A stretch of 64,000 nucleotides of DNA from a bacterium (lineage in GTDB: Bacteria > Zhuqueibacterota > QNDG01 > JAFGCO01): assembly GCA_016932575.1 (NCBI GenBank), contig JAFGCO010000018.1, forward strand, positions 34,590-98,589. Direction: 5' to 3'. A program made the translations under genes and the position numbers. The notes beneath the pieces are model-generated. The model saw nothing but the letters and a program-made list of their open reading frames with translations, was not told where the DNA came from and ran no database searches. Below are positions 1 to 9,228 of this stretch, piece by piece. Every line of letters starts with the position of its first letter. Position 1 is the first letter of the stretch.

Positions 1-177
1 ATCTGGTCGATTAAAAAACATACTTTTACACTGAAACCGGAAAACGGAGATACGGAAACAGGAGATTATGAATTACACTATAAAACACTAAGCATCGCCA
101 TGATTAAAGAGATGATCATCGATGAATCGGGTATCGCAAAAAAAATTCCAGTAACGATGACATACAAAAAACTTTAA
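1..177 (+). CDS. 3' end of a probable lipoprotein-array member (partial)
   Basis: The frame is open from the window edge to a TAA at 175-177 and gives 58 residues. The C-terminal end (IPVTMTYKKL) resembles the last strand of the two downstream lipoproteins (PVEITMDRIAE and PFEMTLTKVED). I infer that this is the first visible member of the same tandem family, with its start and lipobox outside the window. It lies 27 bp upstream of the next lipoprotein in the same direction, consistent with one operon. Function unknown. Confidence 0.6.
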   Translation: MWSIKKHTFTLKPENGDTETGDYELHYKTLSIAMIKEMIIDESGIAKKIPVTMTYKKL

Positions 178-204
178 TTCTATAAAAAATAAGGAGCCTT
201 ATTT

Positions 205-699
205 ATGAAATCTCTTCAACGAATCATTTTCATGACAATCTTAACAACTCTGCCAGTGATATTCATCATGAACTGCAGCAAGGACAGCAGTACCAGCTCA
301 AAAGACGATTTGATTGGCACATGGGAACTTATTGAACTCATTGTCAACTACGAAGGCATTCCAGCGGATTTGATTCAATACCTTGGACTCGATATTACTT
401 TGACTGTCCGGGAGGATGAGACGTATACATTGTCCACAACCCGAGACGGCGACACACAGGTTGAACACGGAACCTGGAAAGCCGGCAGTAAAACCATTAC
501 CATCAATCCGGATGACGGCGATCCGAAAACCATGGATTATTCAATTGACGGCAATACAGCCACATTGAAAACAACGCTTCCCAATGTGGTGGATCCGAAT
601 GACGAAGATCTAATGAGCAATATTCCGGCAGATATGTTCAACACTGATGGCACACTTAAAGACACGGCTGTAAAATTAATCTACCAGAAAATAGGTTAA
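205..699 (+). CDS. Lipocalin-like lipoprotein
   Basis: 164 residues. The N-terminus has a basic start, a hydrophobic stretch and a lipobox ending at IMNC (Cys near residue 24), so the protein is predicted to be lipidated and held on the periplasmic or outer-membrane face. After a Ser-rich linker the motif LIGTWELIEL begins a small beta-rich domain like those of lipocalin-like families. The start ATG is preceded by AAGGAGCC at proper spacing. It belongs to a tandem set with the genes at 738 and 1300 but is the most divergent of them. No catalytic residues are evident; ligand and role are unknown. Confidence 0.75.
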   Translation: MKSLQRIIFMTILTTLPVIFIMNCSKDSSTSSKDDLIGTWELIELIVNYEGIPADLIQYLGLDITLTVREDETYTLSTTRDGDTQVEHGTWKAGSKTITINPDDGDPKTMDYSIDGNTATLKTTLPNVVDPNDEDLMSNIPADMFNTDGTLKDTAVKLIYQKIG

Positions 700-737
700 T
701 TGATAACAACACCATAATTCAAACGAAGGAGAGAACT

Positions 738-1214
738 ATGAAGAAAATCATCCACATCGGAATGACTGTTTTGATCGCCATTGGTCTAATCATGTTGCTT
801 GGATGTGATGGTGACAATGGATCTGAGTCCAATGAAGGTTCGTTGGTCGGAACATGGGAAGCCGTCAAAGAAATCATCAGTATTCCCGGCACAGGCGATG
901 CAACGCTTACACCTCAAAGCGAAATGTTCATGCATTTAATTGTTTCAATTGCAGAAAATAACACATTTACGTATGAAACCTGGAGTGGTTCGGATAAAAC
1001 GGCTGAAACTGCCGGCTATGAATCAGGATCAGGATCCTGGGAAGTGGACGGATCTGTTTTCTCCATGGAATTCGAGGGAGATACTCAAATGATCCTTGAA
1101 GGCACTTACAAAGTGTCCAAAAACAAATTGGAGATCAGCACGTCTCTGGTTGTTGATATCTTCGGAACAGATCCCGTACCCGTCGAGATCACCATGGACC
1201 GAATTGCAGAATAA
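738..1214 (+). CDS. Lipocalin-like lipoprotein (paralogue)
   Basis: 158 residues with a lipobox MLLGC (Cys about residue 23). The body starts with SLVGTWEAVKEI and contains LTPQSEMFMHLI and GSDKTAETAGYESGSGSW. These segments are nearly repeated in the next gene, so the two are recent paralogues. The RBS is AAGGAGAGA before the ATG. A stem-loop with a T-run directly follows the stop and probably ends transcription. The predicted location is membrane-anchored in the periplasm. Function unknown. Confidence 0.75.
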   Translation: MKKIIHIGMTVLIAIGLIMLLGCDGDNGSESNEGSLVGTWEAVKEIISIPGTGDATLTPQSEMFMHLIVSIAENNTFTYETWSGSDKTAETAGYESGSGSWEVDGSVFSMEFEGDTQMILEGTYKVSKNKLEISTSLVVDIFGTDPVPVEITMDRIAE

Positions 1215-1238
1215 ATTTCCAAAAGAAATAACATTTTT

Positions 1239-1276
1239 AAAAATGGCCTCCTGTGAACAGACGGGGGCCATTTTTT
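1239..1276 (+). terminator. Rho-independent terminator
   Basis: The arms AAAAATGGCC and GGCCATTTTT form a perfect 10-bp stem around a loop of about 17 nt, and T residues continue after it. It follows the stop of the 738-1214 gene by about 25 bp and precedes the RBS of the next lipoprotein. That gene may therefore be reached by read-through or have its own promoter. Confidence 0.7.
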
Positions 1277-1299
1277 ATATTTCAAGGGGGTGCTTTGAA

Positions 1300-2094
1300 A
1301 TGAAAAATGTGTCTCATTATTACCGGCCGTTCCTGACAATATTCTTTTTTATACTTATTCATGGATGCGATTGGAAAAACGGATCGGAATCTGAATCACC
1401 AAATCCGGTAATTCAGCTGACAAAATATACGAATAGCGTCAACAATGTTACTCCACCGGGACAAAAAATACAGGCCGGGCAGCATGTCAAATGGACCTAT
1501 GAAATTACCAATACAGGGAATACGCAGCTTCAAAATATACATATCACAGATGACAGGGAAGGATATATCGGGGCAATTGATACACTTTCAATTGGTGAAA
1601 CAAAAATACTCGCGGATTCAGGATATGCCATCATTGGAACATACACCAATATTGGCAGGGCCGTATGTGCATATGATGAAAACGATACTCTGAAGGCTGA
1701 AGATCCGGATTTCTATAACGGATATTTTGGCGGAACCTGGAAAGCGAGCAAGGAAGTGATCATCCTTACAGGCTTCGGACAAATAACCCTTACACCTCAG
1801 AGTGAAATGTTTTTACATATGATATTCTCTTTCGAAGAAAACGGCACATTGACCTATGAATCATGGACAGGTTCGGATAAAACCGCGGAAGAAGCTGGTT
1901 ATGAATCCGGTTCAGGAACCTGGTCCATGGGTGTGCCTGATTTTTCCATGTCATTGGAAGAGGACGATCAGATCATTGAAGGTCCTTACAGCCTTATTGA
2001 GAATACATTGGTCATCAATACCACCTTGATTATTGACAGCTTTGGATCGGATCCGATACCCTTCGAAATGACCCTGACAAAGGTTGAGGATTAA
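1300..2094 (+). CDS. Lipoprotein with inserted DUF11-like domain plus lipocalin-like domain
   Basis: 264 residues from the ATG at 1300, which is preceded by the RBS AAGGGGG. An upstream extension of the frame has no RBS and runs through the terminator. The lipobox is LIHGC (Cys about 23). Residues about 40-125 form a domain with TPPGQKIQAGQHVKWTYEI and TNTGNTQLQNIHITDD, typical of the DUF11/CARDB-like extracellular beta folds. Residues about 140-264 match the 738-1214 gene closely (LTPQSEMFLHMI, GSDKTAEEAGYESGSGTW). It is therefore the paralogue with an extra domain inserted after the lipid anchor. Function unknown. Confidence 0.75.
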   Translation: MKNVSHYYRPFLTIFFFILIHGCDWKNGSESESPNPVIQLTKYTNSVNNVTPPGQKIQAGQHVKWTYEITNTGNTQLQNIHITDDREGYIGAIDTLSIGETKILADSGYAIIGTYTNIGRAVCAYDENDTLKAEDPDFYNGYFGGTWKASKEVIILTGFGQITLTPQSEMFLHMIFSFEENGTLTYESWTGSDKTAEEAGYESGSGTWSMGVPDFSMSLEEDDQIIEGPYSLIENTLVINTTLIIDSFGSDPIPFEMTLTKVED

Positions 2095-2233
2095 TTTAAA
2101 TTCAGCATTGCTTGAATATAAACGACCTTCCTCTATAAGATTAAACAAGAAGTGATTTTTACTACAAAATGGGAGGGTGTGGGTATTTGCGAAAATTTAT
2201 TATATTCATACAGGCCGGTATTTTTTTATATGC

Positions 2234-2360
2234 TTGTCATCTCGATCCGCCTCTGGCGGAGAGAGATCTTAAATGATTTCATTTTTATCATGCCCTGAAT
2301 CAATAAAGATTTCTCGCGGAGTTTATCCTGAGCTTGCCGAAGGACTCGAAATGACAAATC
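2234..2360. repeat. Pair of interspersed TGTCAT-type repeat units, head to head
   Basis: This fills most of the gene-free stretch between the lipoprotein array and apt. Unit 1 (2234-2270) reads TTGTCATCTCGA, then a small palindrome TCCGCC/GGCGGA, then GAGAGATC. Unit 2 (about 2308-2360) is on the opposite strand and reads TTGTCATTTCGA, a GC-rich core with CTTCGGCAAGCTCAGG, then GAGAAATC. Related units recur at 23335-23516. Such elements are common intergenic repeats in environmental bacteria. No coding capacity is seen. Confidence 0.7.
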
Positions 2361-2381
2361 CATGGTCAAGCATCACTTAAC

Positions 2382-2903
2382 TCATTCAGACTCACAGGCA
2401 ATCAGCGTATGAACAGGCACATCTCCCAGTTTTTCCCGTCCGTTTAAAAAACAGAGTTCGATCAGAAATGCAGCGCCAATCACGCTGCCTCCCAGCTTTT
2501 TCACCAAACGAATCGAAGCAGCTGCAGTGCCGCCCGTGGCCAGAAGATCATCCACGACCAGGATTTTAACTTCGGGCTGTATGGCGTCCCGGTGAACTTC
2601 AATTGCATCTGTTCCATATTCCAGTGCATATTCTTCTTTTTCTGTTTCTGCAGGTAATTTACCCGGTTTGCGCATGGGAATAAATCCGGTATCCAGTTCC
2701 ATGGCCATCGCACCGCCAAATATAAAACCGCGCGATTCAATACCAACAACCTGATCGATATTCTGTTTCCTGTATGGCTGACAGAGCTGGTGAACCGCCT
2801 CTTTAAAAGCATCGGGATCTTTGAGTAAGGTGGTGATATCCTTAAAAATAATCCCGGGTTTCGGAAAATCCGGCACATCCCGGATAAAATCGTTCAACTC
2901 CAT
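2382..2903 (-). CDS. apt: Adenine phosphoribosyltransferase
   Basis: The enzyme converts adenine and PRPP to AMP in purine salvage (cytoplasm). 173 residues, the usual APT length. The protein opens with ELNDFIRDVPDFPKPGI, carries DITTLLKDP, and has the PRPP-binding motif ILVVDDLLATGGTA near residue 118. An 18-residue upstream extension is possible, but the ATG at 2903 has a clear AAGGAG at good spacing, so I chose it. It is monocistronic in this window, convergent with the lipoprotein array. Confidence 0.93.
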   Translation of the reverse strand: MELNDFIRDVPDFPKPGIIFKDITTLLKDPDAFKEAVHQLCQPYRKQNIDQVVGIESRGFIFGGAMAMELDTGFIPMRKPGKLPAETEKEEYALEYGTDAIEVHRDAIQPEVKILVVDDLLATGGTAAASIRLVKKLGGSVIGAAFLIELCFLNGREKLGDVPVHTLIACESE

Positions 2904-2984
2904 AAATGCTCCTTCTTTTATTACATGATAAAAATTCTTTTCTGCAAAATTAACCATATTTTATTAAGAAATGAGAGGGTTTAA

Positions 2985-3079
2985 CTCAATGAGGTACTTA
3001 ACTTTGATATATTTTAACTTAATGAACCTCCCGGAGGTTTAAAAACCGTTGATAATGATTTTTTGACAGTCTCATTGAG
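2985..3079. promoter_or_regulatory. Inverted repeats upstream of apt
   Basis: Three small symmetric elements lie between apt and acyP. CTCAATGAG (2985-2993) is mirrored by CTCATTGAG (3071-3079). Between them AACCTCC-C-GGAGGTT (3025-3039) is a perfect 7-bp hairpin. They lie 80-175 bp upstream of the apt start. They may be an operator for apt, a terminator for acyP lacking a T-run, or a repeat remnant. No regulator can be named. Confidence 0.3.
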
Positions 3080-3145
3080 ACGCTTCACTTGAAATTTTCT
3101 CTTTCATCCTACAATAAATGCAGTCGTTCACCGACAGCAAATCAT

Positions 3146-3421
3146 TCAAAACGTAATATCAAAACCCGTAAATTTTCCCTGATACTCGCTCCAGTTGACC
3201 TGGATATTCCGGACCGCTGCGTAAGGATTTCCTGTACGCAGGGACTTTACAAGTATCTCAATTCTGGATTTATCTCCTTCTGCGAGAATTTCTACTTCAC
3301 CGGAAGGTAAATTTTTTACCCATCCGCCAAGTCCCAGATGCCTGGCATGCTTCTGTACAAAAAACCGGTACCCGACACCCTGTACCATACCGGATACGAT
3401 AATATGTGCTTTTGCATCCAT
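3146..3421 (-). CDS. acyP: Acylphosphatase
   Basis: 91 residues, the family's standard size. The conserved core VSGMVQGVGYRFFV contains the phosphate-binding Arg19, and WVKNLPSGEVEI contains the catalytic Asn37. It hydrolyses acyl phosphates such as 1,3-bisphosphoglycerate or carbamoyl phosphate in the cytoplasm. A short GGTG lies ahead of the ATG. It is a stand-alone gene between apt and a membrane methyltransferase, with about 90 bp to the latter, so an operon is uncertain. Confidence 0.92.
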   Translation of the reverse strand: MDAKAHIIVSGMVQGVGYRFFVQKHARHLGLGGWVKNLPSGEVEILAEGDKSRIEILVKSLRTGNPYAAVRNIQVNWSEYQGKFTGFDITF

Positions 3422-3508
3422 GAATTCACCTGAATTTAACCTTTGGTATTCTTACCGGATAACCGGGCGATATACACCTGTATGGATCTGTTATTTTTAC
3501 AATGAATA

Positions 3509-4024
3509 TTAAAACCATGTTTTCCTTTTATATTCCCGATACTCACTGTATTGCTTCTCCAAATCTTTTTCTTCCAATAATTTCCAGTAGAGTATGAAGG
3601 ATATCCATACAACAGAGGATATCAATGTGGCAAAGCTTCTCATAAATACCGGAAAACCGATGATCCAGATAATGAATCCAAAATACATCGGATTTCTTAT
3701 TTTTGAATAAATCCCTCCTTTGACAAGCGTCCCCTTACCGGTAAACCCCTTCAGATTGATATGTGAATAAATGAAAAGAAAAACACCCACGATGAACAGC
3801 ACCAATCCGGAAATCCTGGCCCATACAGGAATATTGATTTTCATTGGATCAAAAAAACACATTTGAAACCATGAGAACCATAAAACAGCCATGACAATAT
3901 AAACAATATTTAGCATGATTTTCCTGTCTGCCATCGGATTCTTCTGATACTTAAGAACATTGAACACGGTACGCAAAAAATAAGAGACAAAACATACCCC
4001 GGACCAGAGGAAAAACATATTCAC
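3509..4024 (-). CDS. Isoprenylcysteine/phospholipid methyltransferase family membrane protein
   Basis: 171 residues with about four or five hydrophobic segments. The C-terminal half has the ICMT/PEMT signature: GTLVKGGIYSKIRNPMYFG, then a later LEEKDLEKQYSEYREYKRK. These segments bind S-adenosylmethionine at the membrane face in this superfamily. Bacterial members usually have unknown substrates (small molecules, isoprenoids or phospholipids). A strong RBS, AAAGGAGGGG, precedes the ATG. The assignment to the superfamily is firm, the substrate unknown. Confidence 0.82.
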   Translation of the reverse strand: MNMFFLWSGVCFVSYFLRTVFNVLKYQKNPMADRKIMLNIVYIVMAVLWFSWFQMCFFDPMKINIPVWARISGLVLFIVGVFLFIYSHINLKGFTGKGTLVKGGIYSKIRNPMYFGFIIWIIGFPVFMRSFATLISSVVWISFILYWKLLEEKDLEKQYSEYREYKRKTWF

Positions 4025-4215
4025 CCCTCCTTTAAACAGATACGATCAAATAATGATTTGAATGAACAGTTAAAATCCATCCAAATGAAAAGTATCATAT
4101 CAATTTTAATAATAACAGGACAAAATGCAAATCGGTTAGAAATGCCCGTCATGAAAAACAATCCTGGGTTATCTAATTTAAGATTCATGTTCTTGAAATG
4201 AATGGTAATGTTGTT

Positions 4216-4695
4216 TTACGGCAGCAAATTCAGCTTATTCAATTGATTGAATAATTCTGTAACAGCTTCTTCAGATGTTTTTGCCACCAGAACCGCCGGA
4301 TCAATTTCCCAGCTGTATAACGATACAATTGGAATCTCTCGCTGAAGCGCAAACGCCATTTCAGATAAGGTTCCGAATTTACCGCCTATGGCAATCACGC
4401 CATCGCAAGCATTAATAATCACGGCGTTACGTGCTACACCAAGACCTGTGGGGATCACAATATCCACGTATGGATTGGCCAGCTGACTTTGTTCCATAGG
4501 AAGAATGCCGACAGTCAAGCCGAATGCCTCTTTCGCACCTTTGCAGGCAGCTGCCATAACACCACCAAGCCCCCCGCAAAACAGAACAGCACCTTTTTGC
4601 GCGATCAGATAGCCGACTTCGCATGCCGCTTGCAAAACTTCAGGAGTTTCTTCCCTTCCCCCAATCACACCGATCTGTATTTTTCTCTGCTTCAT
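4216..4695 (-). CDS. TIGR00725-type LOG/SLOG-family protein
   Basis: 159 residues. The Rossmann-like fold has IGVIGGREE at the N-terminus, FCGGLGGVMAAACKGA, and the PGGxGT-like motif GGKFGTLSEMAFAL. Families of this kind bind nucleotide ligands; the LOG branch releases cytokinin-type bases from nucleotides, but TIGR00725 proteins have no assigned reaction. The frame extends four codons to a TTG, but GGTGA lies at the right distance from the ATG at 4695. A gap of about 215 bp without recognisable content separates it from asnS. Confidence 0.8.
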   Translation of the reverse strand: MKQRKIQIGVIGGREETPEVLQAACEVGYLIAQKGAVLFCGGLGGVMAAACKGAKEAFGLTVGILPMEQSQLANPYVDIVIPTGLGVARNAVIINACDGVIAIGGKFGTLSEMAFALQREIPIVSLYSWEIDPAVLVAKTSEEAVTELFNQLNKLNLLP

Positions 4696-4923
4696 GTCTA
4701 TCACCAAATTTTAATAAAAATATTTGCGGAATGAACGGCCCTTGATAATCGTCTCAAAATTATGGTAGTGAGGATTAAAAATGATCGTATCGCTCCGAAA
4801 CAGTTATCATCGAAACTGAGGAAATCAGCATTTCTGCAAATCTGAGAATAAATAAGATATTCTGAATATTTTTCTTTTACCTAAAAATCGAAAATCTGTG
4901 AAAGCCGGATTATTCATTTAAAT

Positions 4924-6345
4924 TTAAAATGCAGCCTGATTCGGTGTCCTTGGAAAGGGAATTACGTCCCGGATATTCTTCATGCCGGTAATATACATCA
5001 ACACCCGTTCAAATCCCAGTCCGAATCCTGCATGCGGAAACGACCCATATCTCCTGACATCAAGATACCATCCGTACACATCTTCCGACATGCCCTCTTC
5101 CTTCATACGCTGTAACAGAACATCCTCTCGATCCTCACGCTGACTGCCGCCAATGATTTCTCCCACCCCCGGCACCAGAAGATCCATTGCCCGGACCGTC
5201 TTGCCATCCTCATTATGAAACATATAAAATGCTTTAATCCCGACTGGATAATCGATGACAAAAACAGGTTTTTTAAATATCTTTTCCGATAAAAACCGCT
5301 CATGCTCGGTCTGCAGGTTTGCACCCCAATTTGTGTCATATTCGAATTTTTGATCCGCTTTGTTCAATAATTCAATGGCTTCTGTATATGTGGTAACGCC
5401 AAAATCAGAATGAATGACTTTTTCCAGACGTTCGATCACACCCTTATCTATAAACTGGTTAAAAAAGGCCATTTCCTGGGATGCATTTTCCAAGACATAA
5501 GTAAAAATAAATTTCATCATTTCTTCAGCTAACTTCATATCATCTTCCAGATCAGCAAAAGCAATTTCAGGCTCGATCATCCAAAACTCAGTGGCGTGTC
5601 GAGGCGTATTGGAATTTTCCGCCCTGAATGTGGGCCCGAATGTGTACACATTTCTGAATCCCATGCAAAACGCTTCAACCGGCAGCTGACCGCTGACTGT
5701 AAGAAAGGTTTTTCGGCCAAGCAATTCTTTGGCGTAATCAATCGGATGTTTAATTTTATCCAGTTCCAATGTGGTCACCTGAAACATTTCTCCGGCACCT
5801 TCCGCGTCCACACTGGTGATAATAGGCGTGTGAACATATACAAATCCGCGCTCATTAAAAAATTTATGAATGGCGTAGGCCAGAATCGAACGTACCCGAA
5901 ACACCGCATTAAAGGTATTGGTTCTGGATCGCAAATGGGCGATCGTACGCAAATACTCGAATGTATGTCGTTTTTTCTGGATGGGATTACTCTGACTCGA
6001 GACAGCAAGAATGACTATCTCGCCGGCCTGTATTTCAAACGGCTGTTTGGCCTGTGGCGTTTTGACCAGTTTCCCCTGAATTTTCAGTGATGATCCGATG
6101 GTGAGCTTTGTAATTTCTTTGAAATTCGACAGTTTCTCATCAAACACAATTTGAATATTTTTAAAACAGGTGCCATCATGCAATTCAATGAATCCGAATG
6201 TTTTGGAGTCGCGTAAAGTACGTACCCATCCGGAGACTGCAACTGTGCGATTGTCATAAGCGTTGGGATCTTCAAAAAAATCCCGAATATGATTTACCTG
6301 ACCGATCAAACCCATCTCCTTATTTAGTTTTTCTTGAAATTTCAC
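4924..6345 (-). CDS. asnS: Asparaginyl-tRNA synthetase
   Basis: About 473 residues. It charges tRNA-Asn with asparagine. An N-terminal OB-fold anticodon-binding domain ([16 protein letters not shown]) is followed by the class II catalytic core. Motif 2 is [19 protein letters not shown]; motif 3 is [15 protein letters not shown]. Residues between these ([13 protein letters not shown]) fit AsnRS rather than AspRS. The start is uncertain: the long frame begins with GTG at 6345 without an RBS, an ATG lies at 6315 directly after AAGGAG (spacing too short), and a TTG six bases further on has the better spacing. The direct enzyme suggests Asn-tRNA is not made only by transamidation. Confidence 0.95.
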   Translation of the reverse strand: MKFQEKLNKEMGLIGQVNHIRDFFEDPNAYDNRTVAVSGWVRTLRDSKTFGFIELHDGTCFKNIQIVFDEKLSNFKEITKLTIGSSLKIQGKLVKTPQAKQPFEIQAGEIVILAVSSQSNPIQKKRHTFEYLRTIAHLRSRTNTFNAVFRVRSILAYAIHKFFNERGFVYVHTPIITSVDAEGAGEMFQVTTLELDKIKHPIDYAKELLGRKTFLTVSGQLPVEAFCMGFRNVYTFGPTFRAENSNTPRHATEFWMIEPEIAFADLEDDMKLAEEMMKFIFTYVLENASQEMAFFNQFIDKGVIERLEKVIHSDFGVTTYTEAIELLNKADQKFEYDTNWGANLQTEHERFLSEKIFKKPVFVIDYPVGIKAFYMFHNEDGKTVRAMDLLVPGVGEIIGGSQREDREDVLLQRMKEEGMSEDVYGWYLDVRRYGSFPHAGFGLGFERVLMYITGMKNIRDVIPFPRTPNQAAF

Positions 6346-6454
6346 AAATGGTCATTATACGTCTATTAAATATCAATCGGTATTTACCTTTCATTGACTT
6401 AAAGCCTGTTTTCTTTTACCTGTAAATTGTTTAATCTTTCATTTTAAGTAACAG

Positions 6455-7465
6455 TCATCCCCAATCCTCGGCCTTGGCAGTCCGTGTCATTAAATCACTG
6501 ACAGCCTGACGCGGGGACTTATCTTCAAAAAGAACGTGGAATACTTCGGTGGTAATAGGCATATCAATCTTATGGTGTAACGAAAGATCCAGCGCCGATT
6601 GTGTGGTTCGCACCCCTTCTGCCACCATAACCATCTCTTTTAATATTTGTCTGAGACCTTTGCCTCTTGCAATTTCCTCCCCAACAAACCGGTTGCGGCT
6701 GTGGCGGCTGGTGCACGTGACAATCAAATCTCCCATTCCGGATAAACCTGCAAATGTCATGGAATTTGCATTCAGTGCCGTACCCAAACGGGTAATTTCC
6801 ACCAGTCCGCGATTGATCAACGCTGCTTTTAAATTGTCTCCCAGCTCAAGACCGTCTATAATACCAGCGGCAATAGCAATGACATTTTTCAAAGCCCCCC
6901 CCAACTCCACGCCAATCACATCATCACTTGTATAAATTCTAAAAAACGGACTCATGAACAGCTTTTGTACTTCACGGGAACTTATATCCCCCTCGGAAGC
7001 CGCGACAATAACCGTCGGACGTTTCCGGGCCAGCTCTTCTGCATGGCTTGGTCCGGACAGTACCACGACACGGTCCGGAGTTAAATTTGGCAGACTTTCT
7101 AAAAGAATTTCCGATATCCTTTTCCATGTCATATTTTCAAGACCTTTGCTTCCGCTGACCAGGATACACTGATCGGATAAAATAGGCTGGCATTTTTCTG
7201 CCACGGAACGAATCACATGCGACGGCAGAGCAATAACAACAAATGCCTTATCCTGAACAGCAACAGTCAGATCTTGTGTAATTTTTATATCTTCCGGAAT
7301 AGAAATCCCCGGAAGAAACACAGAATTTTCCCGTGTGGCTTCCAATTGCGCTTTGATTTTCGGATTAAATTCCCATAAGGTCACATCATGATGATTATGG
7401 GCAAGCGCAATGGCCAGGGCAGTTCCCCATCCTCCGGCACCCAATATGCCAACTTCTGAATTCAA
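6455..7465 (-). CDS. gpsA: NAD(P)H-dependent glycerol-3-phosphate dehydrogenase
   Basis: 336 residues. It reduces dihydroxyacetone phosphate to sn-glycerol-3-phosphate for phospholipid synthesis. The dinucleotide motif VGILGAGGWGTALA is at the N-terminus, and VLSGPSHAEE and the substrate-site stretch ELGGALKNVIAIAAGI with GLSGMGDLIVTC are all present. The start is a TTG whose last bases overlap the TGA stop of plsY (TTGA), with GAGGA upstream, so the two genes are probably translationally coupled. PlsY uses the product of this enzyme, which explains the pairing. Confidence 0.95.
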   Translation of the reverse strand: MNSEVGILGAGGWGTALAIALAHNHHDVTLWEFNPKIKAQLEATRENSVFLPGISIPEDIKITQDLTVAVQDKAFVVIALPSHVIRSVAEKCQPILSDQCILVSGSKGLENMTWKRISEILLESLPNLTPDRVVVLSGPSHAEELARKRPTVIVAASEGDISSREVQKLFMSPFFRIYTSDDVIGVELGGALKNVIAIAAGIIDGLELGDNLKAALINRGLVEITRLGTALNANSMTFAGLSGMGDLIVTCTSRHSRNRFVGEEIARGKGLRQILKEMVMVAEGVRTTQSALDLSLHHKIDMPITTEVFHVLFEDKSPRQAVSDLMTRTAKAEDWG

Positions 7466-8112
7466 ATGTCATTATCCTCATTTGTCGATCTGCTTCCGAA
7501 CCGGTTCTCTTCCCCTCGAATCAGACGCCCGATATTGCTTCGATGCGTAAATACAATTAAAGCAGCAACAATCAGAGCAATACATAACAACACATTGGGA
7601 ACCGTGACTCCCAGCGCCCGCTGAACCAGAATTGAAACCGGAAGCGATACTGCTGCAATCATGGAACTGACAGAGACAATGCGTGTAAGCCAAACCAGAA
7701 CAATCCAAAGTCCCAATGCAATCAATGCCGGAACAGGAATCAGCGCGACCAGCACACCGAACGCCGTGCCCACGCCTTTGCCACCCTTGAATCCGGCAAA
7801 AACTGTCCAGATATGTCCAAAAATGGCCGCGATGCCTGCTAAAATCTGAATGAATGATGCATTATTCAGCGGAACTGAATCCAGACGGATTTTTGCAATA
7901 AGCAGGACAGCCAGCACACCTTTGGCCATATCAACCAGTACCACAATCAAGGCCGGTTTCCACCCCATAACCCGAAATACATTGGTGGCTCCTGCATTCT
8001 TGCTGCCGTGATTACGGACATCATCCTTCATCACAATCCGGCTCGTCCAAATCGCCGTGGGAATTGATCCCACCAGATAGCTGCAAAGTATGATTAAAAC
8101 AAGAGAGATCAT
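7462..8112 (-). CDS. plsY: Acyl-phosphate:glycerol-3-phosphate acyltransferase
   Basis: 216 residues, multi-spanning inner-membrane enzyme of phospholipid synthesis. It transfers acyl groups from acyl-phosphate to glycerol-3-phosphate. Family motifs are present in order: GSIPTA, GSKNAGATNVFR, FAGFKGGKGVGT and HRSNIGRLIRGEENRF. It overlaps gpsA by 4 nt. It lies about 110 bp after purM in the same direction. The C-terminal tail is slightly acidic and variable, as usual. Confidence 0.95.
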   Translation of the reverse strand: MISLVLIILCSYLVGSIPTAIWTSRIVMKDDVRNHGSKNAGATNVFRVMGWKPALIVVLVDMAKGVLAVLLIAKIRLDSVPLNNASFIQILAGIAAIFGHIWTVFAGFKGGKGVGTAFGVLVALIPVPALIALGLWIVLVWLTRIVSVSSMIAAVSLPVSILVQRALGVTVPNVLLCIALIVAALIVFTHRSNIGRLIRGEENRFGSRSTNEDNDI

Positions 8113-8220
8113 ATCTTAATTATCCTATATTTAACACCGTATTAAAGTTTGTTAACATAAAAAAAAGCGATACCAATTCAAATATGACACAATCATATTT
8201 CAAGCGATCGTCGAACAATT

Positions 8221-9228
8221 TTAAACGACTTCTCCCACCCGAATGGGCGTTTCGCCCTGCATTTCCAGAATTTCCATACATCTGGATTCCTCATCAGGCG
8301 GCACAATAAAAATATATCCCACTCCCATATTAAATGTCCGATGCATATCTTGCTCCGGTACATGGCCCTCTTCTTGAATAAGACGGAATATAGAGGGGAG
8401 TTTCCAGCTTTCCCACTGAATGGAAAGAGACAATCCATCCGGTAAAATCCGTCGGGTGTTTCCTTCAATACCCCCGCCGGTAATATGAGACATGCCATGA
8501 ATATCAATCGAACCATAAAGCGCTTCGAAAACCGGCTTATAGCAGCGATGCACCGCGATCAAGGCTTCGCCCACACTGCATTCCAATCCAGGAACTCTCG
8601 TATTCACATCATATCCTGCATGATCGAACAGAACTTTCCGTGCCAGGCTGTAGCCATTGGTATGCAATCCTGTGGAAGGAAGCCCAATAAGAACGTCGTT
8701 TTTTTGGATTCGGCTTCCGTCAATCACATGGTCTTTTTCCACGATCCCGACAATGCATCCAGCCACATCATATTCGCCTGCCTGGTAAAAACCGGGCATT
8801 TCTGCCATTTCACCGCCAATTAAAGCACATTCAGCAGCCTTGCATCCCCGAACCATCCCCGATACGAGTGATTCAACGTCCTTGGATCTAAGAATTCCTG
8901 TGCCGATATAATCAAGAAAAAAGAGAGGACAGGCACCACCCACGAGAATATCATTAATACAATGATTGACCAGATCTTCTCCCACTGTGTCATGCCTTTT
9001 CATCATAAAGGCGACTTTTAATTTTGTTCCGACGCCATCAATGGAAGACACCAGAACCGGATTTTTGTATTTGGATAAATCCAGCGCAAAAAAACCGCCG
9101 AATTTTCCAATATCCGTTAACACCCCGGATGTAAAAGTCGATCTTACGGCTGCCTTGATATTTTTAACCGCATTTTCTCCTGCTTCAATATCGACACCTG
9201 CAGATTTATAATCGAATGATTGGGTCAT
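8221..9228 (-). CDS. purM: Phosphoribosylformylglycinamidine cyclo-ligase
   Basis: 335 residues. It makes AIR from FGAM with ATP in purine synthesis. Recognisable blocks are SFDYKSAGVDIEAGE at the N-terminus, SSIDGVGTKLKVA, ALIGGEMAEMPGFY, GLPSTGLHTNGYSLARK and HITGGGIEGN. The frame can be extended 12 codons, but the ATG at 9228 has AGGAAAGAG just before it and matches typical PurM starts. Its 5' end overlaps the DUF4416 gene by 23 nt. No other pur genes lie nearby. Confidence 0.95.
   Translation of the reverse strand: MTQSFDYKSAGVDIEAGENAVKNIKAAVRSTFTSGVLTDIGKFGGFFALDLSKYKNPVLVSSIDGVGTKLKVAFMMKRHDTVGEDLVNHCINDILVGGACPLFFLDYIGTGILRSKDVESLVSGMVRGCKAAECALIGGEMAEMPGFYQAGEYDVAGCIVGIVEKDHVIDGSRIQKNDVLIGLPSTGLHTNGYSLARKVLFDHAGYDVNTRVPGLECSVGEALIAVHRCYKPVFEALYGSIDIHGMSHITGGGIEGNTRRILPDGLSLSIQWESWKLPSIFRLIQEEGHVPEQDMHRTFNMGVGYIFIVPPDEESRCMEILEMQGETPIRVGEVV

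Noticed and set aside
1096-1299. Upstream extension of the third lipoprotein to position 1096
   Set aside because: It crosses the previous gene and the terminator; the ATG at 1300 has an RBS and gives a proper signal peptide.
1029-1339. Minus-strand frames opposite the lipoprotein genes
   Set aside because: They mirror the coding strand, have no RBS and no protein-like composition.
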